Both the position numbers and the translations under genes were made by a program. 64,000 nt of DNA from CAVYXK01 sp963772445 (GTDB lineage: Bacteria > Pseudomonadota > Alphaproteobacteria > Acetobacterales > Acetobacteraceae): contig CAVYXK010000019.1 in NCBI GenBank assembly GCA_963772445.1, positions 1,130,712-1,194,711 of the forward strand, written 5' to 3'. Shown here one piece after another: positions 33,275 through 42,848 of the stretch. Numbering within the stretch: position 1 is the stretch's first letter; every line of letters starts with the position of its first letter. The notes below the pieces were generated by a model. That model worked only from the letters and a program-made list of their open reading frames with translations, had not been told where the DNA came from and made no database searches.

Positions 33275-35179
33275 TCAGCCTTCCTCAAGATGGATGAAGC
33301 TGGGCGCCGGGACGAAGTTGTGCAGGTCTAGCATCGCGCGGCTTCCGCCCGCCGGAGTCGTCTCCATCACCGTGAACCCCAGCTTCGCGTAATGGTCCTT
33401 CACCATGCCATTCTTCTTCGTCGGGATATACTCGCCGACCAGCCGGCTGGCGCCGAGTAGCCGGGCCTGCCGGGCAATCAGATCGAGAGTCGCTTCCTCG
33501 ACCTGCCGGCCGAGCACCCGGCAGCTCATCAGCCAGGTGTCGATCATGAGGTCACGATCGCCCGCCTTGCGACCGATCACGATGGCGATCACCCCGTTAT
33601 CGCCGAACCGATCGATCAGCCGGAGCTGCAGGCCGAAGGCGGCGGGATCGTCCATCACCGCCATCACCTCGGCTTCGGTATAGCGGCGCGTGGTCAGGTT
33701 GAACTGGTTCGATTTGTTAATAAGCTGCACCGTCCGGGCAAGCCCGATGCGGTCGAATCGCCGCCACACCAGCCGCATCTCCAGCCCGCGCAGATAGCCT
33801 TCGAGATCGGTGGCCGAACGGCGCAGCGCGTCGCGGGCGCGGTTGCCGTGATACTGCGCGGTGCGCTCGCGGTCTTCGTCGGTGACGGTAAGTGCCTCGA
33901 AATACCCGGCATCGGCGATGGCCGAGATGAACCCCACGGGGTCCTCCGCTAACCTCGGGCACCGCGACCATCGGCAGCTCGCGGCGCACTAGGTTGCGCT
34001 CGAACGGGTTGTCATCGACGAACACCAGGGCGTCGAGCCCGATATTCAGCTCGGCGGCGATGGCGCGGATATTGGCCGGCTTGTCGTCCCAGTTGATGGC
34101 GAAGGCAGCGATGTCGCTCCGCTTCAGCGCCATCTCGGGATGCCGCTCGAACGGCTCGAGGGCATTCGCCTCGTCGTTCTTGGAGCACACGGCCAGGATC
34201 ACGCCGCGCCGCGCCAGCTCCCGGCAGTAGTGCTGGAAGGCCAGATAGGCCTCGCCGCCGGCGCTGCCCTGGCCGATCACGATGCCCTCCAGCCCGTCAT
34301 CGCCGACCACGCCGCCCCAGAGCGTGTTGTCGAGGTCGAGCACCAGGCACTTGGCCGACCGGCCCTGGTGGGCGGCGAGCAGGCGCGCCACCAGCTCGCC
34401 GTACATCGGCGCCGCCGCCGGCGTGACCTCCTGCTTGGCATGGTGCCAGAAGGTGGGGTTGTGCCACGCCGCCAGCCCGTCCCGTGCAGCGCGGTCGTCG
34501 AGCGCCAGCAGACCGACACCCGCTTCATCCGCCATCGATCGCAGCAAGGCGTTCAGTCGGGAGACGAACGCGGCGCGCGAGCCCGCCAGCCGGTGCTCGT
34601 TCGATCCCAAGCAGCGGCGGATGCACTGGCAGGACGGTCTGCTGGATCACCTTGCAACCGAACGCCTCGCGAGCCAGGCGCCAGACCTCGCGGAGGTGTG
34701 CGGCGGTCTCATCGAGAGCCGCGGAAACCGCCTCGGAGGCCATCCCGGCGTCGATTCCCCGCACCAAGTGATGCGCATCGAGGGCCACCAGCACCGTGCT
34801 GGGGCGGAACGCGTGCAGCGCCGAGCCGGGGTCGGTCAGCTCCTGCCGGTACTGGCCGAATTCGTTCTCGTAGGTGTCGATCCAGATGCCCCGCCGCAGG
34901 GCGCCGACCCGGATCGCCGGTAGCAGAGTGTCCCATGGTGGCGGAGCCGAGCAGGGCCACGCGCTCGGGTCGGGTGGCCAGGCCCGGCGGCTGCGCCGGG
35001 AGCACGCGGCGCACTGCTTGGTCGAGGTTATTGGTCAGCACGAAGGACAGGTTGGTGTTGGCCAGCCAGACGGCGGCGGCCCAGGCGGCCTGCGGATCCG
35101 GCGATGGATCGGCGCCGAGAGCACGCAGGCGCGCGCGCCAGTCATCCGGAATGGGGGGGAGCCAGTGCAGAGCGGTCAT
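33275..35179 (-). pseudogene. FkbH-like HAD-fold protein, frame-broken at three sites
   Basis: The protein is readable end to end in four pieces. The N-terminus begins MTALHWLPPIPDDWRARLRA at 35179. The next piece has VLVALDAHHLVRGID and QQTVLPVHPPLLG. The third carries the HAD catalytic CLVLDLDNTLWGGVVGDDG and the FVDDNPFERNLVRRELP motif. The last is a GNAT-like C-terminal domain (MIDTWLMSCRVLGRQVEEA, then KDHYAKLGF). Each junction is repaired by removing one base, at about 34927, 34607 and 33947. Intact, it would be ~630 residues and load a phosphoglyceryl unit onto the ACP next door. Either a pseudogene or an assembly problem. Confidence 0.85.
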
Positions 35180-35330
35180 GGCCGGGGTCTATGTTGCACC
35201 GCCAAACCTGACCGATTTCGCCACCCGAAGTCGAGAGCGAAAAACGTCCGCCGGCGCGATCGGCAATAGTTCACAATCACATCGCGTTCGCGTATCAAGC
35301 CGTTGGGACCTCAGGAGGGACGAGCCGGGT

Positions 35331-36740
35331 ATGCTGGCCGGATACGTTGACCGCATTTCGCACGGCGACATCGCCGGCTGGGCGGCTGACAAGGAACGGC
35401 CGGACGAGACGGTCGAGGTATCGATCTTTGTGGATGAGTACAAGCGGGCGCAGCTCGCCTGCGATCTGGCCCGTCCCGATCTGCGCCAGAGCGGCCAGTG
35501 GGGCGACGGGCGGCACGGCTTCCGCTTCAGATTTCCAGCTACGCTCGCGCGGGAGGTGACGCACCGCGTCTCGGTCCGGTTCACCGCGACCGGCCGTGCG
35601 TTGAACGAGGGCGAGGTGATGCTGTCGCCGGACGGCACCACCGCCCTGCCGGTGCGGAATCGGACCGAAACGGAAGAAATGCTTTGGCTGCCCGCGCCGG
35701 CGACGCCGCGGGACACCTTCCGGCTATTTCCGTTCTTCGATCGGAGCTATGGTCTGTCCGATCTGCTCGCGCGGCTCGACTTCACCGCCCGCCAGCCGCG
35801 CGACGTCTGTTATGCGGTGTTCGGCGCGTTGCCCACCCCCGGCGATCTCAATGAGTTCGCAGCTAACGGCTACGCGCCGCGCGATCACCTGAATCAGCTC
35901 CTGATGTCGGCTGCGTTCCAGCAGGAGGTGCTGACCCTGCTGTTGAACGCCTTCCCCGAGAAGCGGCGGTTGTTGTTCGTTCACATCCCCAAATGCGCCG
36001 GTAGCGACCTTTCGCACCACTTGATGACCCGCTATCCATCGATCGACCAACGCTTGATGGAGGAGCGATGGACGTCCAAGGATGTGCTGTTCACCGCTCT
36101 GCGGGATCTGGGGCCGGCGCTGCCGCTGTTCGACAGCATTTTCGTACGTGGCCATATCCGGCTGAACTGGTATCTCGATCGCGGTTTGGCGCGTCCGATT
36201 GACCGGCTTTTCACCATCATGCGCCACCCGATCGAGATCGCGGTGTCGCAGACCAACTACGTGATGATGCGGATCGCCCAGGATCTGGAATCCGGCAAGA
36301 TCGGCTTGGACACACAACAGTGGCTCGTTCATCTTGGACTCGAGGACATTCAGGCACGGCCGCTGGCCGACTTGGCCGAGCATGTCTGCCGCAAGACGTT
36401 ACGTACGCGGGAGATTGTGATCGCCAACCCGCTCTGCCACTGGCTGGGCGGCGGCGACGCCGCGACCGTGCTGGAGCGGCTGGCGGCGAGCGGGGCGGAG
36501 GTGACGGAGACCACCCGCTACAACAGATGGCTGCAGGAGACCTGGGGGATCGAGAGCACAACGCGCCTCAATGAATCCCGCAAATTCATCAGCCAGACCG
36601 CGCTGGACCGCGAGGAGCTGGACTACCTCAACGAGATTTCCGCCGAAGACGCCAAGCTGTTCGAGACGGTGCAGCAACGCCTCGCCGGGCTGGGTACAAG
36701 CTGGCTCACCGGCAGCCAGCTCCGCCCGGCAAAAGGTTGA
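35331..36740 (+). CDS. Sulfotransferase-like protein with N-terminal glycan-island domain
   Basis: 469 residues from ATG 35331, with AGGAGGG upstream. The N-terminal ~100 residues are a domain with GYVDRISHGDIAGWAADKER, a module seen at the start of several Acetobacteraceae glycosyl- and sulfotransferases. After a linker, the P-loop-like LLFVHIPKCAGSDLSHHL begins a sulfotransferase fold, with the second PAPS element RLFTIMRHPIEIAVSQTNY. It would transfer sulfate from PAPS to a glycan or other acceptor. A longer in-frame ORF upstream is antisense to fkbH and not real. The 150 bases between it and fkbH should hold divergent promoters. Confidence 0.8.
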   Translation: MLAGYVDRISHGDIAGWAADKERPDETVEVSIFVDEYKRAQLACDLARPDLRQSGQWGDGRHGFRFRFPATLAREVTHRVSVRFTATGRALNEGEVMLSPDGTTALPVRNRTETEEMLWLPAPATPRDTFRLFPFFDRSYGLSDLLARLDFTARQPRDVCYAVFGALPTPGDLNEFAANGYAPRDHLNQLLMSAAFQQEVLTLLLNAFPEKRRLLFVHIPKCAGSDLSHHLMTRYPSIDQRLMEERWTSKDVLFTALRDLGPALPLFDSIFVRGHIRLNWYLDRGLARPIDRLFTIMRHPIEIAVSQTNYVMMRIAQDLESGKIGLDTQQWLVHLGLEDIQARPLADLAEHVCRKTLRTREIVIANPLCHWLGGGDAATVLERLAASGAEVTETTRYNRWLQETWGIESTTRLNESRKFISQTALDREELDYLNEISAEDAKLFETVQQRLAGLGTSWLTGSQLRPAKG

Positions 36741-36791
36741 GCCTGCGGCTTCGGCTGCGCTATCTCTCGCCACGCAGCAAGGAGCGGCGTC

Positions 36792-37955
36792 TTGTCGAGC
36801 GAGCTGGTTCTGAACCTCGCCTTCGGTCGGAATAGCGGCGATGCCAACTATCTCGGCTTCGGTTGGTCAGGGGACGAGGACGGCTTCCGGTGGATGGTCG
36901 GTGAGTGGAGCGAGCTATGGCTCGAATGTCCCGGGCCCGGCAACTACTTGCTGGAACTGGAACTGTCGCCGTTCGTGCATCCGCCGGCGTTGCCGGTGCA
37001 GCGCCTGGCGGTCGCGGTGCGTGGGACCGTCATCGGGCGCTCCACGGTGCCCGGATTTAGCACGCTCGGCTATCGGATCCCCGCCGATCTGCTGGTCGGC
37101 CAGGGGCCCGTGCGCCTCAGCTTCCTGCATCCCGACGCCGCCCGTCCGGGGGATCTGACCGACAACCGCGACGACCGTCGTCTCGCGCTTTCGGTGCGGC
37201 GGCTCGGGCTTTACCGCGTGTCCGGCGACATGTCGCTGCGCCGCCTGCAGGGCGGCGCAGCGGTGGCCGCCGCCGAGATCGGTGCGCTGGTCGGCATCCC
37301 CGCATTGCAGTTCATGCTTGGCTTCGAGAGTCTCGGCGACAACTGCGAGTTCGGGCTGGTGCAGCGACGCTGCGGCGCGGAGCCGCTCGGGTTGCTGCGA
37401 TTCTCCAACATCGAGTTGGGACCATTGCTCCGTGGCCTGGTGGCGGAGTTCGACGAGCTAGGCGCACGTGAGAACCTGGAGCTTACCTTGTCGGAGGGCG
37501 AGCGCCGGGAATACGTACTGTACGAGACGCGGTATGCACTGACCTTCCACACCTTCCAGTACGAGGGCGAGGTGGATGCGGCGGAGCTGATGGGCAAGCA
37601 GATCGCGCGTCTGAGGCTGTTGCGGCGGAAATTCCTGGAGGATCTGCGCGACGGCGAGAAGATCTTTGTCTGCAAGCGTAACGAGCCGATGAGCGAACAG
37701 GAGGTGCTGCCGCTGCACGAGGTGCTGAACCGGTTCGCGCCGAACACGCTGCTGTTCGTGACGCCGGCCGACGCGGCGCATCCGCCCGGCACGGTCGAGC
37801 GCCTGATGCCTGGCCTGCTCAGGGGGTGGATCGATCGTTTCGCCCCGCCCGAGAACGCGCACGACCTGTCGCTGGAGTGCTGGCTCGCGGTGTGCGTCAA
37901 CGCCCACCGACTGGCGCGCGAGACGGTGGCGGTCGCCCCGCTTCCGGCAAGCTAG
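36792..37955 (+). CDS. DUF1796-like putative cysteine peptidase protein of the glycan island
   Basis: 387 residues from TTG 36792 with AAGGAG upstream. The N-terminal ~155 residues are beta-rich and resemble a carbohydrate-binding-like module. The second half starts with FESLGDNCEFGLVQRRCGAE and PLGLLRFSN, the SLGxxC...R pattern of DUF1796-type papain-like proteins. These are frequent in polysaccharide islands of Acetobacteraceae; the catalytic role is unproven. It is 51 bp after the sulfotransferase gene and 8 bp before a methyltransferase, so one operon. Confidence 0.75.
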   Translation: MSSELVLNLAFGRNSGDANYLGFGWSGDEDGFRWMVGEWSELWLECPGPGNYLLELELSPFVHPPALPVQRLAVAVRGTVIGRSTVPGFSTLGYRIPADLLVGQGPVRLSFLHPDAARPGDLTDNRDDRRLALSVRRLGLYRVSGDMSLRRLQGGAAVAAAEIGALVGIPALQFMLGFESLGDNCEFGLVQRRCGAEPLGLLRFSNIELGPLLRGLVAEFDELGARENLELTLSEGERREYVLYETRYALTFHTFQYEGEVDAAELMGKQIARLRLLRRKFLEDLRDGEKIFVCKRNEPMSEQEVLPLHEVLNRFAPNTLLFVTPADAAHPPGTVERLMPGLLRGWIDRFAPPENAHDLSLECWLAVCVNAHRLARETVAVAPLPAS

Positions 37956-37963
37956 GATCGAAA

Positions 37964-38632
37964 ATGGCCGATGACGAGTTACGCCAGCAGCTCCGGGACT
38001 ATCGCTGGGGGCTGGCGCTCAGGGAGCTCTATCTGCCGCGCCGCGCGCCAGAGACCGTGCGCCGCCACGCCGAACTCTACGACTGCGCGGCCGCGCGGCT
38101 CGGCGCGGATAGCCCGATCGACCTGTTGGAATTCGGCGTCGGCCATGGCCATACGATGCGCGCGTTTATAAGCCTCTTCCGCAATCCAGATGCACGATTC
38201 GTCGGCTTCGACAGCTTTGTCGGCCTGCCGGAGCCGTGGCTCATGCATGACCGTGGCGCATTTTCTTCTGGCGGTGTGCCGCCTGCCATCGGCGACGCAA
38301 GGGTTCAGTTCGTCAAGGGGTGGTTTCAGGATACCGTCGCCGGCTACCTTGCGGCGCGATCGGACTGGCGCAGCCCGGTGCTGGTCCATTTCGATGCCGA
38401 CCTTTACTCTTCGACCCTGTTCCTGTTGACCACGCTGTGGCACTATCTGCCGCGATATTATTTCATCATGGACGACTTCATTTTCGACGAGATGATCGCG
38501 CTGCACGATTTCTCGGCAGCCTATCCCATCGAGATCGAGTTCTTCGCGCAGACCACGGGTGGCGGGTCGCTGCCCAACCCGGATCAGGTCTTCGGCCGCA
38601 TCCAGCGGACTCGATTTCGGCTGCCTGATTGA
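37964..38632 (+). CDS. TylF/MycF-like O-methyltransferase
   Basis: 222 residues from ATG 37964. The SAM site is LLEFGVGHGHTMRAFISLF and ARFVGFDSFVGLPEPW. The metal/catalytic stretch LVHFDADLYSSTLFLLTTLW and YYFIMDDFIFDE is typical of the TylF (macrocin O-methyltransferase) group. Members of this family in glycan islands methylate sugars. It is the last gene of the plus-strand run 35331-38632. Confidence 0.87.
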   Translation: MADDELRQQLRDYRWGLALRELYLPRRAPETVRRHAELYDCAAARLGADSPIDLLEFGVGHGHTMRAFISLFRNPDARFVGFDSFVGLPEPWLMHDRGAFSSGGVPPAIGDARVQFVKGWFQDTVAGYLAARSDWRSPVLVHFDADLYSSTLFLLTTLWHYLPRYYFIMDDFIFDEMIALHDFSAAYPIEIEFFAQTTGGGSLPNPDQVFGRIQRTRFRLPD

Positions 38633-38681
38633 GGCAAGCTGTCGCTAGAGGCCGCCTGATCAACCAACATCAAGTAGACGT

Positions 38682-39098
38682 CTACGTCCTTTGATTCGTT
38701 GCTTTCGCAATCATGTAGTCAAGGCGCTTCCAATAGGCCCATTCTCCGGTTCGATCAGGACGGCCCGCCGCGCTGGTTCGACCGCTTCCGTGAACCGCCC
38801 TTTGCGGGCAAGCAGATCGCTTAGGACGAAATGCGCGGCGGCGGAGCGCGAGACGAACGGATGGCCGCCTCGAAGACTGGCACTGTCGCATCGAATTGTT
38901 CGGCCCAGGACAGATGGTCGCACGAGCGTTGCTTGTCCAGCACGAGCTCCTGCAACCGATCCACCCGGCGCACTGCGGCAACCCGGTGTACGGCCAGAGG
39001 AAGGCGCCGGTGACGTGTGGCACAAGGTGAATCGTGGTCCGTGTCGTGAGGCCGCCGACGCGCGGCGCAAAATCGACAACCTGCTGCACATCCTCCCG
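38682..39098 (-). pseudogene. Remnant of a WcbI/TPR-type polysaccharide protein
   Basis: Three frames together give a recognisable product. TTIHLVPHVTGAFLWPYTG resembles WcbI-type capsule proteins. LSWAEQFDATVPVFEAAIRS, FVLSDLLARKGRFTEAVEPA and RRAVLIEPENG are TPR-like, and YWKRLDYMIAKATNQRT is the end at 38682. The joins near 38830 and 38745 each need a lost base, or two extra ones. No start or intact frame is left. It lies just downstream of the beta-helix gene on the same strand. Confidence 0.55.
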
Positions 39099-39099
39099 A

Positions 39100-40956
39100 C
39101 TATACGATGCGCAGTGTGTCGCCCTGGCGCCAGAGAGCGCCGGGAGGCAGCCCCGCGGGGGATCTCGGCAGATCGCTTAGCACCACCGCGCCCGACATCG
39201 TCCATTGCGCCGGTGCGCTGCCGTCGATCGGGTCGCACCCGAAGCGCAGGATGTTACGGCTGTCGGTCGGCGTCGCGAACTCGAACATCGGCTGACGCAC
39301 TCCACCGCTGGGATTTAGGCCAATGAATTTCCAGATTCCGACCTCTGTCTGCGCCAGGATTGCCGAGCCTAGGGAAAAACCCGCCAAATTTACGCCAGTC
39401 ACCATGCCCGAGCTGTAGGGTCCCAAGCGGATGGCGCGATTGCCCGGAGCCTCCCGCGCGTTGCCTTGGATTGAGCCGCCGATCAGGGTGACCGAAGCAG
39501 TCGGATATTGACCAAGGCCGGGGCGCCCGCCGGGCCCGGTGAGTGTCGTCTTTGAGAATGGCCTGTGCTGAAAATCGATCTTGAACGTGTATCCGTCGAC
39601 CAGCGGATTAATGATCGTCGTGTGAGAGACGCTGTCCTCCGTCAGTATGCCGTGCGTCACCCGACCGGCGGGCTGCCCGGCCGGCTCGGCGTTTGGGTTG
39701 ACGACCGTCACGGCCCACACATTGGCAAGGCGGAAGCCGACGGCCCAGCCGATCGCGCTACAATCGATGCAGCGCAGGCCGTCGCACTTATCGTGGAAGT
39801 CGAACCCGGTCCCGGGACGGGCGGCGTGGTCGCCCCTGGCGTTCTTTTCCGGCGCGATGCTGCTCGACCAGAACGCGTTGGAGTAGCAACCCTCGACCCG
39901 CGCATCGTCAGCCGACCGCGTGATCTCGACGCCCGTCCCAGCGGTATCGAAATAGAGCTCGCTTACCACGGGCCTGCCGAATCCGTCCGAGCGGTAGGCG
40001 GTATTGAAGCCCATCACCAGCACACGACGAACCTTCGTGTCCGGGCCGCCGTTGGTGATGGCGATCGAGCGTACGCCCCCGTTCACTGCGGGGTTTTTCC
40101 CATCCTCCGAGAACCACAAGTCGATCTGGGCCTGCATCTGCTCGAGGTTGGCCGGTCCGCCGGGCGCGAAATTATCGACCGGCCCCCCCATGGTCTTGCG
40201 GACGATCTGCAGGTCGGCCAGCTCGGCGAAATAATACAGAAAAACGGTCATCTGCGGGTGCAGGACGATACGCGCGGCATTCTGCAGCTCGGGCAGGCCG
40301 CGCGCTGTTATGCCCAACGCTCCGCCCGGCCCGTCCACCACGCAGTGCGGCGGGATCACCAACGCTCCCGCATTCGGATGAGAGAGCCGGACGTTGAAGC
40401 TCTGCACGCCCCCGTTATTGTGGTCGATCAGATAGGCCCGGCCCGCCTGCAGGCGAACACGGCAGGCGTGGAATCGCTGCGCCGCGCGCACAAGCAATTG
40501 CTGGCAGGCCGGGAAATCGTTGGTCTTCCCGTCGCCTTTGGCGCCCGCCATTTCGAACGTGAGCTGCGACGGATCGACGATGCGCAGCCAGCGTCCCGTG
40601 GTAGGTCCAGTGCCGCGCCTGGAGGGGGCGAAGACAAGGAATTGGTCCGACTGCGCCGTGCTTTCCGGCGTCCACTGTAATACGCCGCCACCCCCGTCGC
40701 CGGGGGTCCAGTAGCCATCGACGAGGGCGATCGTGTAGGGCGCCGAGGCGAGCTCGCTCACATCGACGCTGGTGAGACCACCGGGTTGCATCACGGTGGG
40801 CAAAGCCAGCACACGCCCTGCCCCTCCGAGGGGCTGTCCGCGAATTCGAAGACGGAACATCTGCAGCCGCCATAATGCCTCCGGCCAAAATCCTGCTTGC
40901 CAGGTACTCGCCTGGAGATCCCCGCCCGCTCGTCCATTACCAGGATCCGACTGCAT
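39100..40956 (-). CDS. Right-handed beta-helix (pectate-lyase/tailspike-like) protein, probably longer at the N-terminus
   Basis: 618 residues in one frame. The pectate-lyase_3-type entry is FEMAGAKGDGKTNDFPACQQ at about residue 135. It is followed by many short Gly/Asn-rich beta-helix coils (TKVRRVLVMGFNTAYRSDGF and DARVEGCYSNAFW). It could be a glycan lyase, a surface protein or a phage-like receptor-binding protein; no catalytic triad is clear. A reading in the adjoining frame, ATG 41134 to 40985 (QNRNAVLAEIRGLKSPADTR, then VGDIERGLRGLRLLPD), joins this frame if one base is removed in ggatcgatc (40985-40993). The true gene may be 39100-41134. Confidence 0.7.
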   Translation of the reverse strand: MQSDPGNGRAGGDLQASTWQAGFWPEALWRLQMFRLRIRGQPLGGAGRVLALPTVMQPGGLTSVDVSELASAPYTIALVDGYWTPGDGGGGVLQWTPESTAQSDQFLVFAPSRRGTGPTTGRWLRIVDPSQLTFEMAGAKGDGKTNDFPACQQLLVRAAQRFHACRVRLQAGRAYLIDHNNGGVQSFNVRLSHPNAGALVIPPHCVVDGPGGALGITARGLPELQNAARIVLHPQMTVFLYYFAELADLQIVRKTMGGPVDNFAPGGPANLEQMQAQIDLWFSEDGKNPAVNGGVRSIAITNGGPDTKVRRVLVMGFNTAYRSDGFGRPVVSELYFDTAGTGVEITRSADDARVEGCYSNAFWSSSIAPEKNARGDHAARPGTGFDFHDKCDGLRCIDCSAIGWAVGFRLANVWAVTVVNPNAEPAGQPAGRVTHGILTEDSVSHTTIINPLVDGYTFKIDFQHRPFSKTTLTGPGGRPGLGQYPTASVTLIGGSIQGNAREAPGNRAIRLGPYSSGMVTGVNLAGFSLGSAILAQTEVGIWKFIGLNPSGGVRQPMFEFATPTDSRNILRFGCDPIDGSAPAQWTMSGAVVLSDLPRSPAGLPPGALWRQGDTLRIV

Positions 40957-41330
40957 CGCGAACTGATCCGTGCCGCCGCCTGCCGGATCGATCGGGCAGC
41001 AAGCGCAATCCGCGCAGACCGCGCTCGATATCTCCGACTTTCACATGGAACCGCGAGGTGGCGACAGGGCGCGTATCGGCAGGCGACTTAAGGCCACGGA
41101 TTTCTGCCAGCACGGCGTTTCGATTCTGCATCATGGCAAAGAAGAATCCATCGGACCGGGGCGAGCGTGAGGACCTTCACGCCTCGAGGCGCATATATCA
41201 TACCTGCAGGGCCCGATCCCAGAACCGAGATGACGGCCGACGCCCTCGATTTCCGCCGGCGGCTGCAGGCACGCCGCCGCCGCCGTCATCTGGGCAAAGG
41301 ATCGAAGCGCACTGGCTGGCGTCCTGCCGG
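40957..41330. other. Gap between beta-helix and methyltransferase genes
   Basis: 40957-41134 is probably the displaced N-terminus of the beta-helix protein. 41135-41330 shows no gene; it is GC-rich with an aggaccttcacgcctcgagg segment, and may contain the promoter of the beta-helix gene. Confidence 0.45.
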
Positions 41331-42035
41331 CTAGAGCCAGAAGTGCCGCGTGATCAATTCGTGGCTTGCGATCACGTCAGTCCCAACCGCGCCAATAAGC
41401 TGCCGTAGCCCTGAAATTCCTATTTTGCCAAGATCCAGTGTGGCAAACTCCTCCAATATGGCGAAATATCTGTCTTCCAGGATTCGGGAATCGGGATTGA
41501 GATTGGTGCAGATGATGAGCCCTGTCGGCGGCGCCTCCAGCGCGTAAATCCGAAGATCTGGCCGGTATTTCTTCAGCATCGGCACGATTTTCCAGACATC
41601 GCCTGACCAGGCGACCCCTTGCTCGATGTGCCGTGTCGTCATCTCAACAGACCCGGGGATGCAGTCGTGCAGAATCACGAGAGAGTTGCGCCCGACATGG
41701 CGTTCCACGTTGATGAAGTCCCGCAGCAGGAACTCGGCATAATGCATGCCGTCGAGGAAGGCGATATCCACGGGGCGCCCAAACAGCACGGAGGGGCTGT
41801 AGCGGGCAAAGAAGTCGTCGCTCTTCATCTGGAAGAAAAGGCAAGACGGCTTGCCGGGAAGCACTTCCTTGTCGAGAAGGGAGAAGCTGGGATCGATTGC
41901 GATCGATGCACAGCGCGCCAGTCGCAGTGTGGTCCCGGACAACGTTCCGATTTCCAGATACGTCTTTGGTGCGAGTAACTTGTGGAGCCTGTCCAGCGCC
42001 TCGGTGTAGTGGAGGGCCTCTTTATTCGATTGCAT
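41331..42035 (-). CDS. Class I SAM methyltransferase, Methyltransf_24-like
   Basis: 234 residues from ATG 42035, preceded by AGGAAG. The SAM motif is KTYLEIGTLSGTTLRLARCA followed by SIAIDPSF. The DIAFLDGMHYAEFLLRDF and VILHDCIPG segments carry the Asp/His pairs usual in the Methyltransf_24/cephalosporin-hydroxylase-like group. Likely a sugar or glycopeptide methylase in the island; the substrate is unknown. Confidence 0.85.
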   Translation of the reverse strand: MQSNKEALHYTEALDRLHKLLAPKTYLEIGTLSGTTLRLARCASIAIDPSFSLLDKEVLPGKPSCLFFQMKSDDFFARYSPSVLFGRPVDIAFLDGMHYAEFLLRDFINVERHVGRNSLVILHDCIPGSVEMTTRHIEQGVAWSGDVWKIVPMLKKYRPDLRIYALEAPPTGLIICTNLNPDSRILEDRYFAILEEFATLDLGKIGISGLRQLIGAVGTDVIASHELITRHFWL

Positions 42036-42104
42036 CAATGCTTCCTGCCTGGTTCGTAAAACGCGGGAGGTTGGCGTCGTGCGAAGACAATCGCAAATCA
42101 TGGG

Positions 42105-42520
42105 GTGCGATGCAATGGCGCTTTCGTCCTCTCGGAGGGCCGGCGGCGACGTGGGGCAGAGCGCTCGGTCCGAGAAACAATTCGCCTCGTCTTGGCGTAC
42201 CCGGATATTCTATGGGCTGCGTCGCCCGAGGCGCCAGGTCGCGCATGTGAAGCCGCTCGGCTTGCGTATCCGCTGGTTCGACAGCAGAACGTCTACCGCG
42301 CGGCCTACAGAATGATCGCAGCCCGTGGTGAAGAATTGGCGCCAGGTTCTCAGTGAGACTCCTTGGGGCAGAGCGTTCGGGCTGAGAAGCAATTCACCTT
42401 GTCTTAGCCTGCCCGGGTATTCGAAGGGGAGACATGGCCGGAGCGGCCCGGCTGCGCATGGAGCTGCACGGCTTGAGTATCTGCCGGCTCGCCTGCAAGG
42501 CGTTATCGCGGGTTAGTTTA
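42105..42520 (+). pseudogene. Decayed gene fragment with an imperfect direct duplication
   Basis: Two diverged copies of a ~145-bp module lie at about 42151-42300 and 42363-42510. The first reads SVRETIRLVLAYPDILWAAS, then PGRACEAARLAYPLVR and YRAAYRMIAARGEELA before a stop at 42354. The second aligns base by base, but the Arg codon CGA has become TGA and the frame drifts. It looks like the C-terminal end of a glycosyltransferase-type protein that duplicated and decayed. No start codon or upstream domain remains. Confidence 0.5.
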
Positions 42521-42672
42521 CAAATCGGTAATATGCAATGAACAAGCAGTCTTCCCGGATGGGGAATGGTTCGTCCCCTTCGCACTCGCTGGTCGCGGGA
42601 ACAAAACGGGTAAATCGGCCGATCATCCAAAAATTGCCCACGCAGCCGATGGGGGTGTCTTGCTTTTTTTGA
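42521..42672. other. Short intergenic stretch
   Basis: No gene. It is less GC-rich than its surroundings and ends in a T-run (tgcttttttt, 42661-42670) directly before the tandem duplication. Confidence 0.4.
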
Positions 42673-42848
42673 TTCCGGCTCCGCCAGCTTAGGCTAAAAG
42701 TGCTCTGTTGAGCACGCTGCGGGCCCGGGACCGAAAATTCCAGTCGACGATCGTGCGGTTAGGGCTCAGTTGGACCCCCTGGAAGCTCTGGCTCTCGAAG
42801 GTTTGATCTTATATCGTATTGCGATCAGTGACCACCATGGAGGGACTA

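Noticed and set aside
34140..35330. Long plus-strand open frame upstream of and in frame with the sulfotransferase gene
   Set aside because: It is antisense to the fkbH-like gene, has shadow-type composition, and the gene has its own start and ribosome-binding site at 35331.
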